From: Vampirovibrio sp.
Lineage (GTDB): Bacteria; Cyanobacteriota; Vampirovibrionia; Vampirovibrionales; JAJTHC01
Assembly: GCA_024998755.1 (NCBI GenBank)
Contig: JACEUU010000003.1
Location: forward strand, 496,001-560,000
Length of the DNA: 64,000 bases
Direction: 5' to 3'
Below are positions 8,279 to 15,611 of the stretch, piece after piece. Made by a program: the position numbers and the translations under genes. How positions within the stretch are numbered: the first letter of the stretch is position 1; each line of letters opens with the position of its first letter. The notes below the pieces were generated by a model that saw only the letters and a program-made list of their open reading frames with translations, was not told the DNA's origin and searched no databases.

Positions 8279-10102
8279 ATGACTACTACTACTACTACTA
8301 CTACTACTACGGATGCGTTGAACCAATCAACCCCAAGCCAAGCCGAATCATCGGTTAACAATAATAATTTGACATTGTTTAGTCTGCCTAGCCTCATTCA
8401 ATTAGCGTTAGGGTTTGTTGGTATTCAATTTGCTTTAAGTACCCAAATCGCTCTTTCACAACAAGTGTTAGAACCCCTTGGGGCGAGTCCGTTTTTGTAT
8501 GGCTTAGTTTGGTGCGTCGGGCCACTTTCAGGGTTGTTTCTTCAGCCTATCATCCATAGCCTTTCAGGCGGGCATTGTGGTAAAAAAAATCTATTCATAC
8601 TGAGTTATAGCTTGATTGCAGCACTAGCGATTATTTACTTTCCTCAAGCCCCCAACTTATTAATGGCTGGTATTGCCTTGGCACTGTTAGATGTAACGCT
8701 TAATACCGCCCAAGGTAGCTACCGAAGCCTTCTTCCCAATATTGTGCCACCCCACCAGTTGCCTATTGCCCATTCTTTCATCAATTTTGCGTTTGCGTTT
8801 GCCCCTGTTATTGCATTGAGTGTGCTACCCCTACTTCAAGTTTTTAATATTAGCATGACCTTAACACAACAATACCAACTGGCAGGTATTGTCTTAATAA
8901 CCCTTGTGTTTGTGGGGTTGCAAGCCATTAAAAATAGATCAATTACAGCTACAGATGCCCCCAGTACGGATAAAACGGCAACTAAAGCAAACCCCCTCAG
9001 TGCCTTATTTAGCGATCTAATATCGGGGCTTTCAGCGTTTGTTAGAGCAAATGGCAACGTGCGAAAATTATGTGGTGTTCAGTTTTTTATTTGGAGCGGG
9101 GTTATGTGCTTGTTCATTTACATTACCCCATTTGTGGTGCATTCTATATACGAATTACCGGATATGTTTACCCCCAGCTACAAAAAAGAAGAAGCTCTGT
9201 ACCAGTTAGCCCAAAAAATAGATGCCAACGTGGTAACAGAAGCCAACTACAAAGCCCTTTCAACCGTAGTTACTGCCGTTAATACGAAGAAACAACAATT
9301 AATTGTACCCACTATTGCAGATATTTCCGCACTAAATAACCAGTTAGATGAAACGCTAAAGCCCTACTTTTCAGGTACATCGGAACAAGCTTTTAGCACG
9401 ATTAAACACCTTGCAACGGATAAAGAACTGTCCGAAGGGCTTTCTGAAACGGAACGCATACTGGAATTAAAATTAGCGTTATTAGAATTTCCGCTGTACG
9501 AAAAAACGCTTGATGCTCAAACGGATAGTACCACCGTTGAGGCAGACCAAGCCCTTGGTGCATTTGCCACATTACCCATATTAGAAACGCTAGACAAACA
9601 AGAATTTTACGCAGATACCAATACCGAAGCCAGAAGTACGGCGATGGTCAGCCTTGTGGTATTTAACTTGGTGGCGTTATTACTGACCGTTCCCTTTGCG
9701 TTGCTAACGAAGAAATGGGGTAAAAAACGCTTATTAACACTGGCACTAACCTGCATGGCTATCAGCTTTGGGTTTGCTCCGTGGATTCATACGCCAGCAA
9801 CGGTTTTTTGTATGATGGCTGGTGCGGGTGTTGCTTGGGTAAGCATTTTATCAATACCCTTTGCCATGCTGAACGACTACGTTACCCAAGGCGATGAACG
9901 GGCGATGATAGGTGTGTTTAATCTGTTTGTTTGTATGCCACAATTTATTACCGCACTCACTGTAGGGCAGTGGATTGAACAATCGCCTGTGCAAACCGCC
10001 TTTGGGCTTTCCCATAACTGGAGCTTGGCGTTCATTTTTGCCAGTGCCATGGTAGCAATGGCTATTTTGGTGTTACAAACAGTTAAAGAAAAAAGAATTT
10101 AA
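8279..10102 (+). CDS. MFS transporter with large central insertion
   Basis: A 607-residue major facilitator superfamily protein with about twelve hydrophobic segments. TM1-6 span roughly residues 35-215, TM7 268-288, TM8 455-475, and the rest run to 600. The GKK-rich loop after TM2 and GLVWCVGPLSGLF suggest an SLC45/sugar-cation symporter-like subgroup. Residues about 290-452 form a hydrophilic, helix-rich insertion between TM7 and TM8, where most MFS proteins have a short loop. The N-terminus is ten Thr residues encoded by an (ACT)n tract, which could vary in length without changing frame. There is no clear Shine-Dalgarno. The TAA stop coincides with the beginning of a MITE-like remnant. Substrate unknown. 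Confidence 0.82.
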   Translation: MTTTTTTTTTTDALNQSTPSQAESSVNNNNLTLFSLPSLIQLALGFVGIQFALSTQIALSQQVLEPLGASPFLYGLVWCVGPLSGLFLQPIIHSLSGGHCGKKNLFILSYSLIAALAIIYFPQAPNLLMAGIALALLDVTLNTAQGSYRSLLPNIVPPHQLPIAHSFINFAFAFAPVIALSVLPLLQVFNISMTLTQQYQLAGIVLITLVFVGLQAIKNRSITATDAPSTDKTATKANPLSALFSDLISGLSAFVRANGNVRKLCGVQFFIWSGVMCLFIYITPFVVHSIYELPDMFTPSYKKEEALYQLAQKIDANVVTEANYKALSTVVTAVNTKKQQLIVPTIADISALNNQLDETLKPYFSGTSEQAFSTIKHLATDKELSEGLSETERILELKLALLEFPLYEKTLDAQTDSTTVEADQALGAFATLPILETLDKQEFYADTNTEARSTAMVSLVVFNLVALLLTVPFALLTKKWGKKRLLTLALTCMAISFGFAPWIHTPATVFCMMAGAGVAWVSILSIPFAMLNDYVTQGDERAMIGVFNLFVCMPQFITALTVGQWIEQSPVQTAFGLSHNWSLAFIFASAMVAMAILVLQTVKEKRI

Positions 10103-10223
10103 TACCCATTTAACGATTAAAAATCGTCGTCATTTGGAGTTTGTCGAGAAATTCCCCTAGAAGGTAAGGAGATTCCTCGGCTAAGCTCGGAATGACAAAA
10201 CACGCTATTTAAACTATGAATTA
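10102..10223. repeat. Degenerate MITE-like remnant (type B end)
   Basis: Starts ATACCC immediately at the stop codon of the MFS gene and contains ACGCTATTTAAACT at 10202-10215, the sequence found beside the GGTAT terminus of other copies (50798, 18268, 18084). Terminal symmetry is decayed. Confidence 0.5.
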
Positions 10224-10230
10224 CTTTAAT

Positions 10231-12072
10231 CTATTCGCCTAATTGTTGCAGACGGCTTTGCAATTCCGTAGGGTCTAATTCATAAAATTCAGCATCGTTA
10301 AGAGCTTGAGCTTTACGATAACTAGCTTTTGCCCGCACTACTTGCCCTTGCTGCTGAAACACTCGCCCTTGGTTAAACCACGCCATCGTGTAATGCGGGT
10401 TAATAGTTGTGGCTGCTTCAAACTGCTGTAACGCCTTGGTACTGTCGCCATGAACATCTAAATACAACACGCCCAAATTATTAAAGGCAATGGCGTTGGA
10501 TGGTTCTAGCTCAATGGTCTGTAAATAAGCCTCTTGGGCTTCTGTAAACCTATCTACCTGCCAATACAGAAAGCCTAAGAAGCCGAAAATATCTGCATTA
10601 GTGGGTTGTAACTGAGCCAACGTTTCATAGGTGGTAATAGCTTGATGATATTCGCCTAAATCACAGTATAATTCCGCTAACTGAAACTGAGCTTCCAATT
10701 CCGCTGGGTGTAATTCTTGCGATAACTTCAAACAAGCAATAGAATGGTCTGCATCTTGTTTTTCAGTCATAAACACGGTAGCCAATTCTCTTGCAACAGT
10801 TGCCGTCCAAGCAGGGTCTAACCCAAAGGTAATAGCTGTTTTATAAGCTTCAATAGCTCCATCAACATCTTCTAACCCATGGGCAATCATCGCCATGGCA
10901 TGGTAAGCTTTGGCATGGTGTGGTAGCTTATTTAGTAACATTCTACAGTAATATAAGCCTTTCACCAGCCGTTGCGAAGCATAACAAGCCTGTACTAACG
11001 CATAATAAACATCGGTATCTTCACTATGTAATTCCAGCCAATCTTCCAAGCTAGGAATAGCAGCTTCCCAGTCTTCTTGTTCTAATAACCGAATAACCTT
11101 ACCATGAACGGATTTATTCAATAACATCGCCCATTCAGAGCGGGTAACAATCGGTACAATTGCCTTGCTGTTACTACCAGCAACCGTCGTTAATTGGTTA
11201 TTAACAGTGGAAGTACTTTCCGCCAATTGGTTTAACCCGTTGGTTAATACTTGGGTTAAATTGTCCATCACATCAACCGTATTGGTGTTATTAACCGTAA
11301 ACCCTTCAGGAAAGAGTGCAGAGCCTGCCTGCGTGGGGAATGGTAAATCCACCACCGGCCGCTTGTTCGTAGACTCTTCCATCATGGATAACGCTTTGAA
11401 CATCCCCGCATCTAACTGTTTTTTCTGTAGCTGATGCCAGCGTCCTTCCACCATGACCAAAGCGTGGTCTATTAAATCATAAACACGGTGTTCTAGTTGC
11501 AAGCCAATCCACTGCCATATGCTGATAATTTGTTGCTGAAACGCCATGGTTTGCCAGTTCATTAACTGCTTACGAGCTTCAATTTTACCCACTAAGGAAA
11601 GATGAATCATGGCTTTTTGAATGGAAACCATGGCTTTTTCAGTTAAGCCACATTGGCGTTGAAATTGGGCTAAATAAAACCAAGCTTCGCCATTGGTGGG
11701 TTTAATGTTAATGGCTTGTTGGCACTTAGCCAAGCCATCTACTGCTAACATTTCGCCCATTCGCCATTGGCACCAAGCAGAACGCACCATTGCTTCATGA
11801 TTGGTTGGCGATGCTGATAATAAGCCTTGATAATAGGTATTGAGTACGTCTAATATAACTTTAGGGCAAGAGGCATCATGGGTTAAACCCCACCATTCTT
11901 GGGCTTGAACTGCACTAAAATTGCCAGACGTTGTTTTTAATAGAGATTGAAATTGAATTAATCCGCGTTGCGGAGAAACGATAGCAGCGTGTTGACCAGT
12001 AACGGTAGGAGAATTTTGAGAATCATTGGAACCAAACTGCTGAAATGGATTAAATGGATTAAATGGATTCAT
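10231..12072 (-). CDS. Tetratricopeptide repeat protein (613 aa)
   Basis: A cytosolic TPR protein. Repeats of about 34 residues with the W-x2-L-G-Y-A/AFNNLGVLYLD pattern are clearest in residues 370-600 (for example PSNAIAFNNLGVLY and PHYTMAWFNQGRVF), with weaker ones near 100-200. No catalytic domain is seen, so it is probably a scaffold or adaptor. The ATG at 12072 is chosen because AAAGGA lies 12 nt upstream; a longer frame to 12255 lacks such a site and would encode an unlikely Cys/Met-rich leader. The chosen N-terminus reads MNPFNPFNPFQQF, a short tandem repeat at DNA level. Monocistronic. Confidence 0.85.
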   Translation of the reverse strand: MNPFNPFNPFQQFGSNDSQNSPTVTGQHAAIVSPQRGLIQFQSLLKTTSGNFSAVQAQEWWGLTHDASCPKVILDVLNTYYQGLLSASPTNHEAMVRSAWCQWRMGEMLAVDGLAKCQQAINIKPTNGEAWFYLAQFQRQCGLTEKAMVSIQKAMIHLSLVGKIEARKQLMNWQTMAFQQQIISIWQWIGLQLEHRVYDLIDHALVMVEGRWHQLQKKQLDAGMFKALSMMEESTNKRPVVDLPFPTQAGSALFPEGFTVNNTNTVDVMDNLTQVLTNGLNQLAESTSTVNNQLTTVAGSNSKAIVPIVTRSEWAMLLNKSVHGKVIRLLEQEDWEAAIPSLEDWLELHSEDTDVYYALVQACYASQRLVKGLYYCRMLLNKLPHHAKAYHAMAMIAHGLEDVDGAIEAYKTAITFGLDPAWTATVARELATVFMTEKQDADHSIACLKLSQELHPAELEAQFQLAELYCDLGEYHQAITTYETLAQLQPTNADIFGFLGFLYWQVDRFTEAQEAYLQTIELEPSNAIAFNNLGVLYLDVHGDSTKALQQFEAATTINPHYTMAWFNQGRVFQQQGQVVRAKASYRKAQALNDAEFYELDPTELQSRLQQLGE

Positions 12073-12322
12073 ACAACCAAGGGTTCCTTTAAGGCAGTGC
12101 CTATAATTACACACCATGGTTAAAACCATGAGGCATACGGCGGGCATTGAATGGCTAAGGTACACCATCACCACACAAAAAGCTTGAAAACAAGACATTA
12201 TCATGGTGAAAGAAGTAAGGAAGAGACCATCCATCCTTGGTTGGTTGGTATGCAACTTCTATTGCTAGTTACAATAGAAGAGAAAACCCAAAATACAATC
12301 CTTTTGAGAAAAACGGGTTATT

Positions 12323-12360
12323 AAACTAAATAAACGCTTGAATAGAGCTTTATTTAGTTT
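12323..12360. other. 12-bp perfect inverted repeat in the tRNA upstream region
   Basis: AAACTAAATAAA (12323-12334) and its complement (12349-12360), with a 14-nt loop and TTTTT on the plus side. It could be a terminator or a protein site. The rest of the 12073-12465 gap shows nothing else recognisable. Confidence 0.45.
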
Positions 12361-12465
12361 TTGGTATACTCAAGGTTTCGGCTAATGGGCTAGATAAGTA
12401 AAGGTTTCTCATCTAACAATAGTAGGTTTTTATTGATGAAAGACTTGCTTCACATCTATGCTTGT

Positions 12466-12471
12466 TATAAT
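12466..12471 (+). promoter_or_regulatory. Predicted -10 box of the tRNA-Pro promoter
   Basis: A perfect TATAAT 22 nt before the mature tRNA 5' end. The -35 is weak (ACTTGC at 17-nt spacing or TTGCTT at 15 nt). Confidence 0.6.
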
Positions 12472-12493
12472 CTTGTTAAGTAAACAAATTTTT

Positions 12494-12567
12494 CGGGAAG
12501 TGGCGCAGCTTGGTAGCGCATCTGCTTTGGGAGCAGAGGGTCGCAGGTTCGAATCCTGTCTTCCCGA
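12494..12567 (+). tRNA. tRNA-Pro (anticodon UGG)
   Basis: A 74-nt cloverleaf. The acceptor stem CGGGAAG (12494-12500) pairs with CTTCCCG (12560-12566), with discriminator A at 12567. The D arm contains GCGCAGCTTGGTAGCGC, the anticodon stem is TCTGC/GCAGA around loop TTTGGGA with TGG at 12528-12530, and the T arm holds GGTTCGAATCC. CCA is not encoded. A strong hairpin follows directly. Confidence 0.97.
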
Positions 12568-12569
12568 AA

Positions 12570-12611
12570 ACAATCCCCCTAGAAGCCTTCAGTGGTTTCT
12601 AGGGGGATTGT
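12570..12611 (+). terminator. Strong hairpin terminator after tRNA-Pro
   Basis: ACAATCCCCCTAGAA (12570-12584) pairs perfectly with 12597-12611 around a 12-nt loop. The tail is only moderately T-rich (TTGTATAG). It may also terminate the convergent cdaA gene. Confidence 0.8.
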
Positions 12612-12645
12612 TGTATAGAATAAATTAGGTTGTGTTGTTAATGTT

Positions 12646-13596
12646 CTACCGTTTTAAGTTGGTTTGCATCCAGTTGGGTAGTTTTAACATTAACGAATTA
12701 ACCCCATACAGGTTTTCCGCTTGAGCAGGCTGGGCTTGATAAAATTGTTCTAAAAACGGAGCTAAATCATCGGCTTGTGTTAACTTCACTAATTTACCTG
12801 CTGAAACGTATGAAATATTACCTGTTTCTTCAGAAACTACAATACAGTGTGCTGTGGAAACTTCGGTTAACCCAATGGCAGCTCTATGCCTTGTGCCATA
12901 TCGCCAGCTAAGGTTCGGGTCTTCTGTTAAAGGTAATAACACGCCCGCTGCGTAAATCACTTGATCGCTAGAAATAACCACCGCCCCATCATGCAACGGC
13001 GTATTGGGGTAAAAAATAGTGAGCAATAATTCCGCTGAAAGCTGGGCTTGAATGGGCGTGCCTTGTTCTAAATAATGAGACGAACTGGTTTCAGCATCTT
13101 CAGATTCTAAGACGATTAATGCCCCTATTTTTTTCTTGGAAAGAAACCGAGCTGTTTCAATCACATCTTTTACCGCACGCCAAGCTTCTTGCTTGGTATG
13201 GAGTAAATGGGTCATGGGTTTACCGCCACTAGCCACACCAGCGGGTAACGAAAACCAATCGTTCTGACCAAAAAATAATAGAATCCGTCGTAGTTCAGGC
13301 TGAAAAATAACAATAAGCCCGATAATTAACAATTGAATGCTGGTACCAAACACAATTTCTAATAACGGAAATTGTAGGGCTTTTGCACCCCCCCAGCACA
13401 GAATAAGTAACATTAGTACGATAAATTGTCCTTTTACAAGACGGTCTGCGTGGCTAAAACGAATAAATTTATTGTAGACAAAATAAATAATGGCAGACAA
13501 AATGGCAAACTGCACCACCAACTTCCATAGCATTGGTAGCGAGGGGCTAACTTGGTGCACCCAAAGTTGTAGTGTGTCAAATCCTAATACCATCAT
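12646..13596 (-). CDS. cdaA: Diadenylate cyclase, CdaA type (c-di-AMP synthase)
   Basis: A 316-residue membrane-bound diadenylate cyclase that condenses two ATP into cyclic di-AMP, a regulator of potassium and osmotic balance. Three N-terminal transmembrane helices occupy about residues 18-100, followed by a DisA_N (DAC) catalytic domain at about 120-285. The DGA motif is PLHDGAVVI near 203 and the RHR motif is YGTRHRAAIG near 237, both essential. The usual partners CdaR and GlmM are not adjacent. The frame starts with two ATG codons, with only a GAAAG-like upstream purine stretch. It is convergent with the tRNA and divergent from the toxin-antitoxin pair. Confidence 0.93.
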   Translation of the reverse strand: MMVLGFDTLQLWVHQVSPSLPMLWKLVVQFAILSAIIYFVYNKFIRFSHADRLVKGQFIVLMLLILCWGGAKALQFPLLEIVFGTSIQLLIIGLIVIFQPELRRILLFFGQNDWFSLPAGVASGGKPMTHLLHTKQEAWRAVKDVIETARFLSKKKIGALIVLESEDAETSSSHYLEQGTPIQAQLSAELLLTIFYPNTPLHDGAVVISSDQVIYAAGVLLPLTEDPNLSWRYGTRHRAAIGLTEVSTAHCIVVSEETGNISYVSAGKLVKLTQADDLAPFLEQFYQAQPAQAENLYGVNSLMLKLPNWMQTNLKR

Positions 13597-13767
13597 AATA
13601 CTTTCAATTAATTATTGCTAGCTAACGCAACGCACCCTATAGTTAACCTATTCGACCATAATGCATTAAAACTATAGACTTATTCTCATTTTACGCTATT
13701 TTATTGAGAATCCAAAGCAGTTTATAAAAGGGTTCTTTTTGAAACATCCCATTGTAATCTTGAAGGG

Positions 13768-13796
13768 TTGACAAGCAGAACTTCTGAGGTTAAAAT
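13768..13796 (+). promoter_or_regulatory. Predicted strong promoter of the toxin-antitoxin operon
   Basis: A perfect TTGACA (13768-13773) and TAAAAT (13791-13796) at 17-nt spacing, 27 nt before the toxin ATG. TTGTAATC upstream (13753) and GATTACAA downstream (13810) form a spaced inverted pair around the promoter and could be operator half-sites for the Xre antitoxin. Confidence 0.75.
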
Positions 13797-13823
13797 GTTA
13801 TCTATAAAGGATTACAAATCTCA

Positions 13824-14111
13824 ATGGATTACAAAGTTCAATTTACGAAATTTACAGAAAAACAACTAACCAAAATACCCGTTTATGTGAAAGAAAAACT
13901 TTTTGCATGGATGGCTTCTGTCGAAGGCTACGGTTTACCTGAAACGCAAAGAATTTCGGGGTATCACGATGAACCACTTAAAGGCAGGCTAAAAGGCAAA
14001 CGCTCCGTTAGATTAACCTTACAATGGCGATTAATTTACGTTTTAACGCCTACCAATGAAATTACTTTTATTATGGTGGAAAGGATTACCCCCCATGAAT
14101 ATAGACATTAA
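13824..14111 (+). CDS. RelE/HigB-like toxin
   Basis: A 95-residue protein of the RelE/ParE/HigB toxin fold, probably an mRNA interferase acting at the ribosome. The pattern fits the family: an N-terminal helical pair (FTEKQLTKIPVYVKEKLFAW), a basic strand GRLKGKRSVRLTLQWRLIY and a C-terminal ITPHEYRH with the His/Tyr typical of the active end. AAAGGA lies 12 nt upstream of the ATG. It precedes and overlaps the Xre gene by 17 nt, the toxin-first order of HigBA systems. A gyrase-targeting ParE role is less likely but not excluded. Confidence 0.87.
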   Translation: MDYKVQFTKFTEKQLTKIPVYVKEKLFAWMASVEGYGLPETQRISGYHDEPLKGRLKGKRSVRLTLQWRLIYVLTPTNEITFIMVERITPHEYRH

Positions 14112-14439
14112 CAATGATTTAGTTGATTGGAAAGACATTCCAGAATTTAGAGAAATGGCTAAGACCATGACCCTTGGGCGTTCCATGCGGTCTTGGCGGA
14201 AGTGCGATGCGTTGAATTTAACCACTGCTGCTACGAAGTTAGGCATTTCCAAGCAACTACTGTCTGAATATGAACGGGGCATCAAACTCCCATCGCTTCG
14301 CAGAACGTTGGAAATGGCGGAAATCTTAGGTGGCCCTTCGGCGTTGTGGTTACACTACCGCCTGCAGGATGAGTTACGCCCTTTGGGTTTTGAACCCACT
14401 ATTAACACCTGCCTATTTAAGCCCATTATCGCTTCTTAA
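14095..14439 (+). CDS. Xre-family HTH antitoxin
   Basis: A 114-residue DNA-binding antitoxin. An Xre/Cro helix-turn-helix spans about residues 30-90 (NLTTAATKLGISKQLLSEYE, then GIKLPSLRRTLEMAEILG). The start at 14095 follows GGAAAGGA by 11 nt and overlaps the toxin stop, indicating translational coupling. As in HigA proteins it is expected to neutralise the toxin and repress the promoter at 13768-13796. The last 14 bp overlap the 3' end of the convergent folP gene, so the two mRNAs share a complementary tail. Confidence 0.87.
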   Translation: MNIDINNDLVDWKDIPEFREMAKTMTLGRSMRSWRKCDALNLTTAATKLGISKQLLSEYERGIKLPSLRRTLEMAEILGGPSALWLHYRLQDELRPLGFEPTINTCLFKPIIAS

Positions 14440-15271
14440 ACTCCCCCGCCCAACGGAAGGCTAAGCGGTTCGCCCCAACATCATGCACCCTGCAAATACG
14501 CACGGCATTGTTGGGCTGATTCATCACCTGCCAGTGTACCATCGCTCCAGCGGCATCGCGGTGTTGCGGGGGAACGGCTTCAGCCTGCCCCATCGCCAAG
14601 CAACTTTTTCGGGAAACCCCTAACAACAGAGGCAAGCCCACTTGCTCCCCCACTATTGGCAGATTGTTCAACAACGCTAGGTTTTGGTCTAACGTTTTCC
14701 CAAAACCAATGCCCACATCTGCCCAAAGCCGATTGGGAGTAATACCCGCCGAAACCGTCCGATGTTTCAGGCTATTCAAGTTTTCAATCACCGCTGAAAC
14801 GACCCCTCCTGTAGCCTCATAATTCGTCAACGTTTGCATAGTTTCAGGCGTACCCACACTGTGCATTAACACCAACCCCACTTGCGGATGCGGAGCTATT
14901 ACTTCAAGCATCGCATCGCCCGATGTTCGTAATCCGCTCACATCGTTAATGAGGGTTGCCCCTCGAACAATGGCTTCTTGGGCGACGGTGGCTTTTTGCG
15001 TATCAATGCTGATGCCCTTAAATTCGGGAAATCGGTGGGTGATGGCTTCTAGTATGGGTAATAACCGTTTCAGTTCCTCGGCTTCCGAAATCGCTTTGGC
15101 GTTGGGACGGGTGGATTCTGCTCCTAAATCAAGCCAAGTAGCTCCTGCTTTTAGGGCGGTTTCAGCTTGATACAGGGCGGTTTCCACCGTGTTGAACTGC
15201 CCCCCATCGGAAAACGAATCAGGCGTTAGGTTAATAATTGCCATCCATTGCGGTTCGAGTGGGCATTTCAT
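14426..15271 (-). CDS. folP: Dihydropteroate synthase
   Basis: A 281-residue TIM-barrel enzyme joining 6-hydroxymethyl-dihydropterin pyrophosphate and p-aminobenzoate to dihydropteroate in folate synthesis. Signature blocks in order: INLTPDSFSDGGQF (pterin/pyrophosphate loop, residues 13-26), DLGAESTRPNA (47-57), ISIDTQKATVA (about 89), LINDVSG (about 108), GIGFGKT (about 183) and GVSRKS (about 208). Length is typical. No other folate genes are adjacent. Its 3' end overlaps the antitoxin gene. No good Shine-Dalgarno is seen (AAGGGG lies about 16 nt upstream). Confidence 0.95.
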   Translation of the reverse strand: MKCPLEPQWMAIINLTPDSFSDGGQFNTVETALYQAETALKAGATWLDLGAESTRPNAKAISEAEELKRLLPILEAITHRFPEFKGISIDTQKATVAQEAIVRGATLINDVSGLRTSGDAMLEVIAPHPQVGLVLMHSVGTPETMQTLTNYEATGGVVSAVIENLNSLKHRTVSAGITPNRLWADVGIGFGKTLDQNLALLNNLPIVGEQVGLPLLLGVSRKSCLAMGQAEAVPPQHRDAAGAMVHWQVMNQPNNAVRICRVHDVGANRLAFRWAGEFKKR

Positions 15272-15397
15272 GGTGATGATTGTAGCCCCTTGTACTTAGT
15301 TATGCCAACTTATCGTTTGAATAATAGTTTAACACCTCTTAAAGCGGTATGCTATAGGTACATACCCTACGACAGGGAAAACGATTTAAAGATTACC

Positions 15398-15485
15398 GTA
15401 GGGGCTGGTCTCTGTGCCTGCCCGCCTCAATCGTGAAACGGGACGCCACGGAGAGCGTCCCCTACAGAGAGCAATCCGCCCCTAC
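15398..15485. repeat. GC-rich intergenic palindrome
   Basis: GTAGGGGC (15398-15405) and GCCCCTAC (15478-15485) bracket 88 bp that contains a second hairpin, GGGACGC/GCGTCCC (15440-15461). Similar GTAGGGG...CCCCTAC or GGGATGCC/GGCATCCC modules occur inside the elements at 17949-18111 and at 18231. It is clearly richer in GC than its surroundings. Confidence 0.6.
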
Positions 15486-15553
15486 AATAGAATAGAGCCA
15501 TAGATTTTTTAAAATACCCTATAAATCCCAGTAAACTATTTCAACTTCTATTT

Positions 15554-15611
15554 CCAATAAATCTTAATGATGATTGGGATACTACACCCAATCATCATTA
15601 AGATTTATTGG
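15554..15611 (-). terminator. 25-bp perfect inverted repeat at the 3' end of a coiled-coil gene
   Basis: Arms 15554-15578 and 15587-15611 are perfect complements with an 8-nt loop. The right arm is coding: it encodes the last residues (PINLNDDW) of the gene ending at 15582. The hairpin therefore includes the stop codon in its loop. The trailing sequence is only weakly T-rich, so it may protect the mRNA 3' end rather than terminate. Confidence 0.75.
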
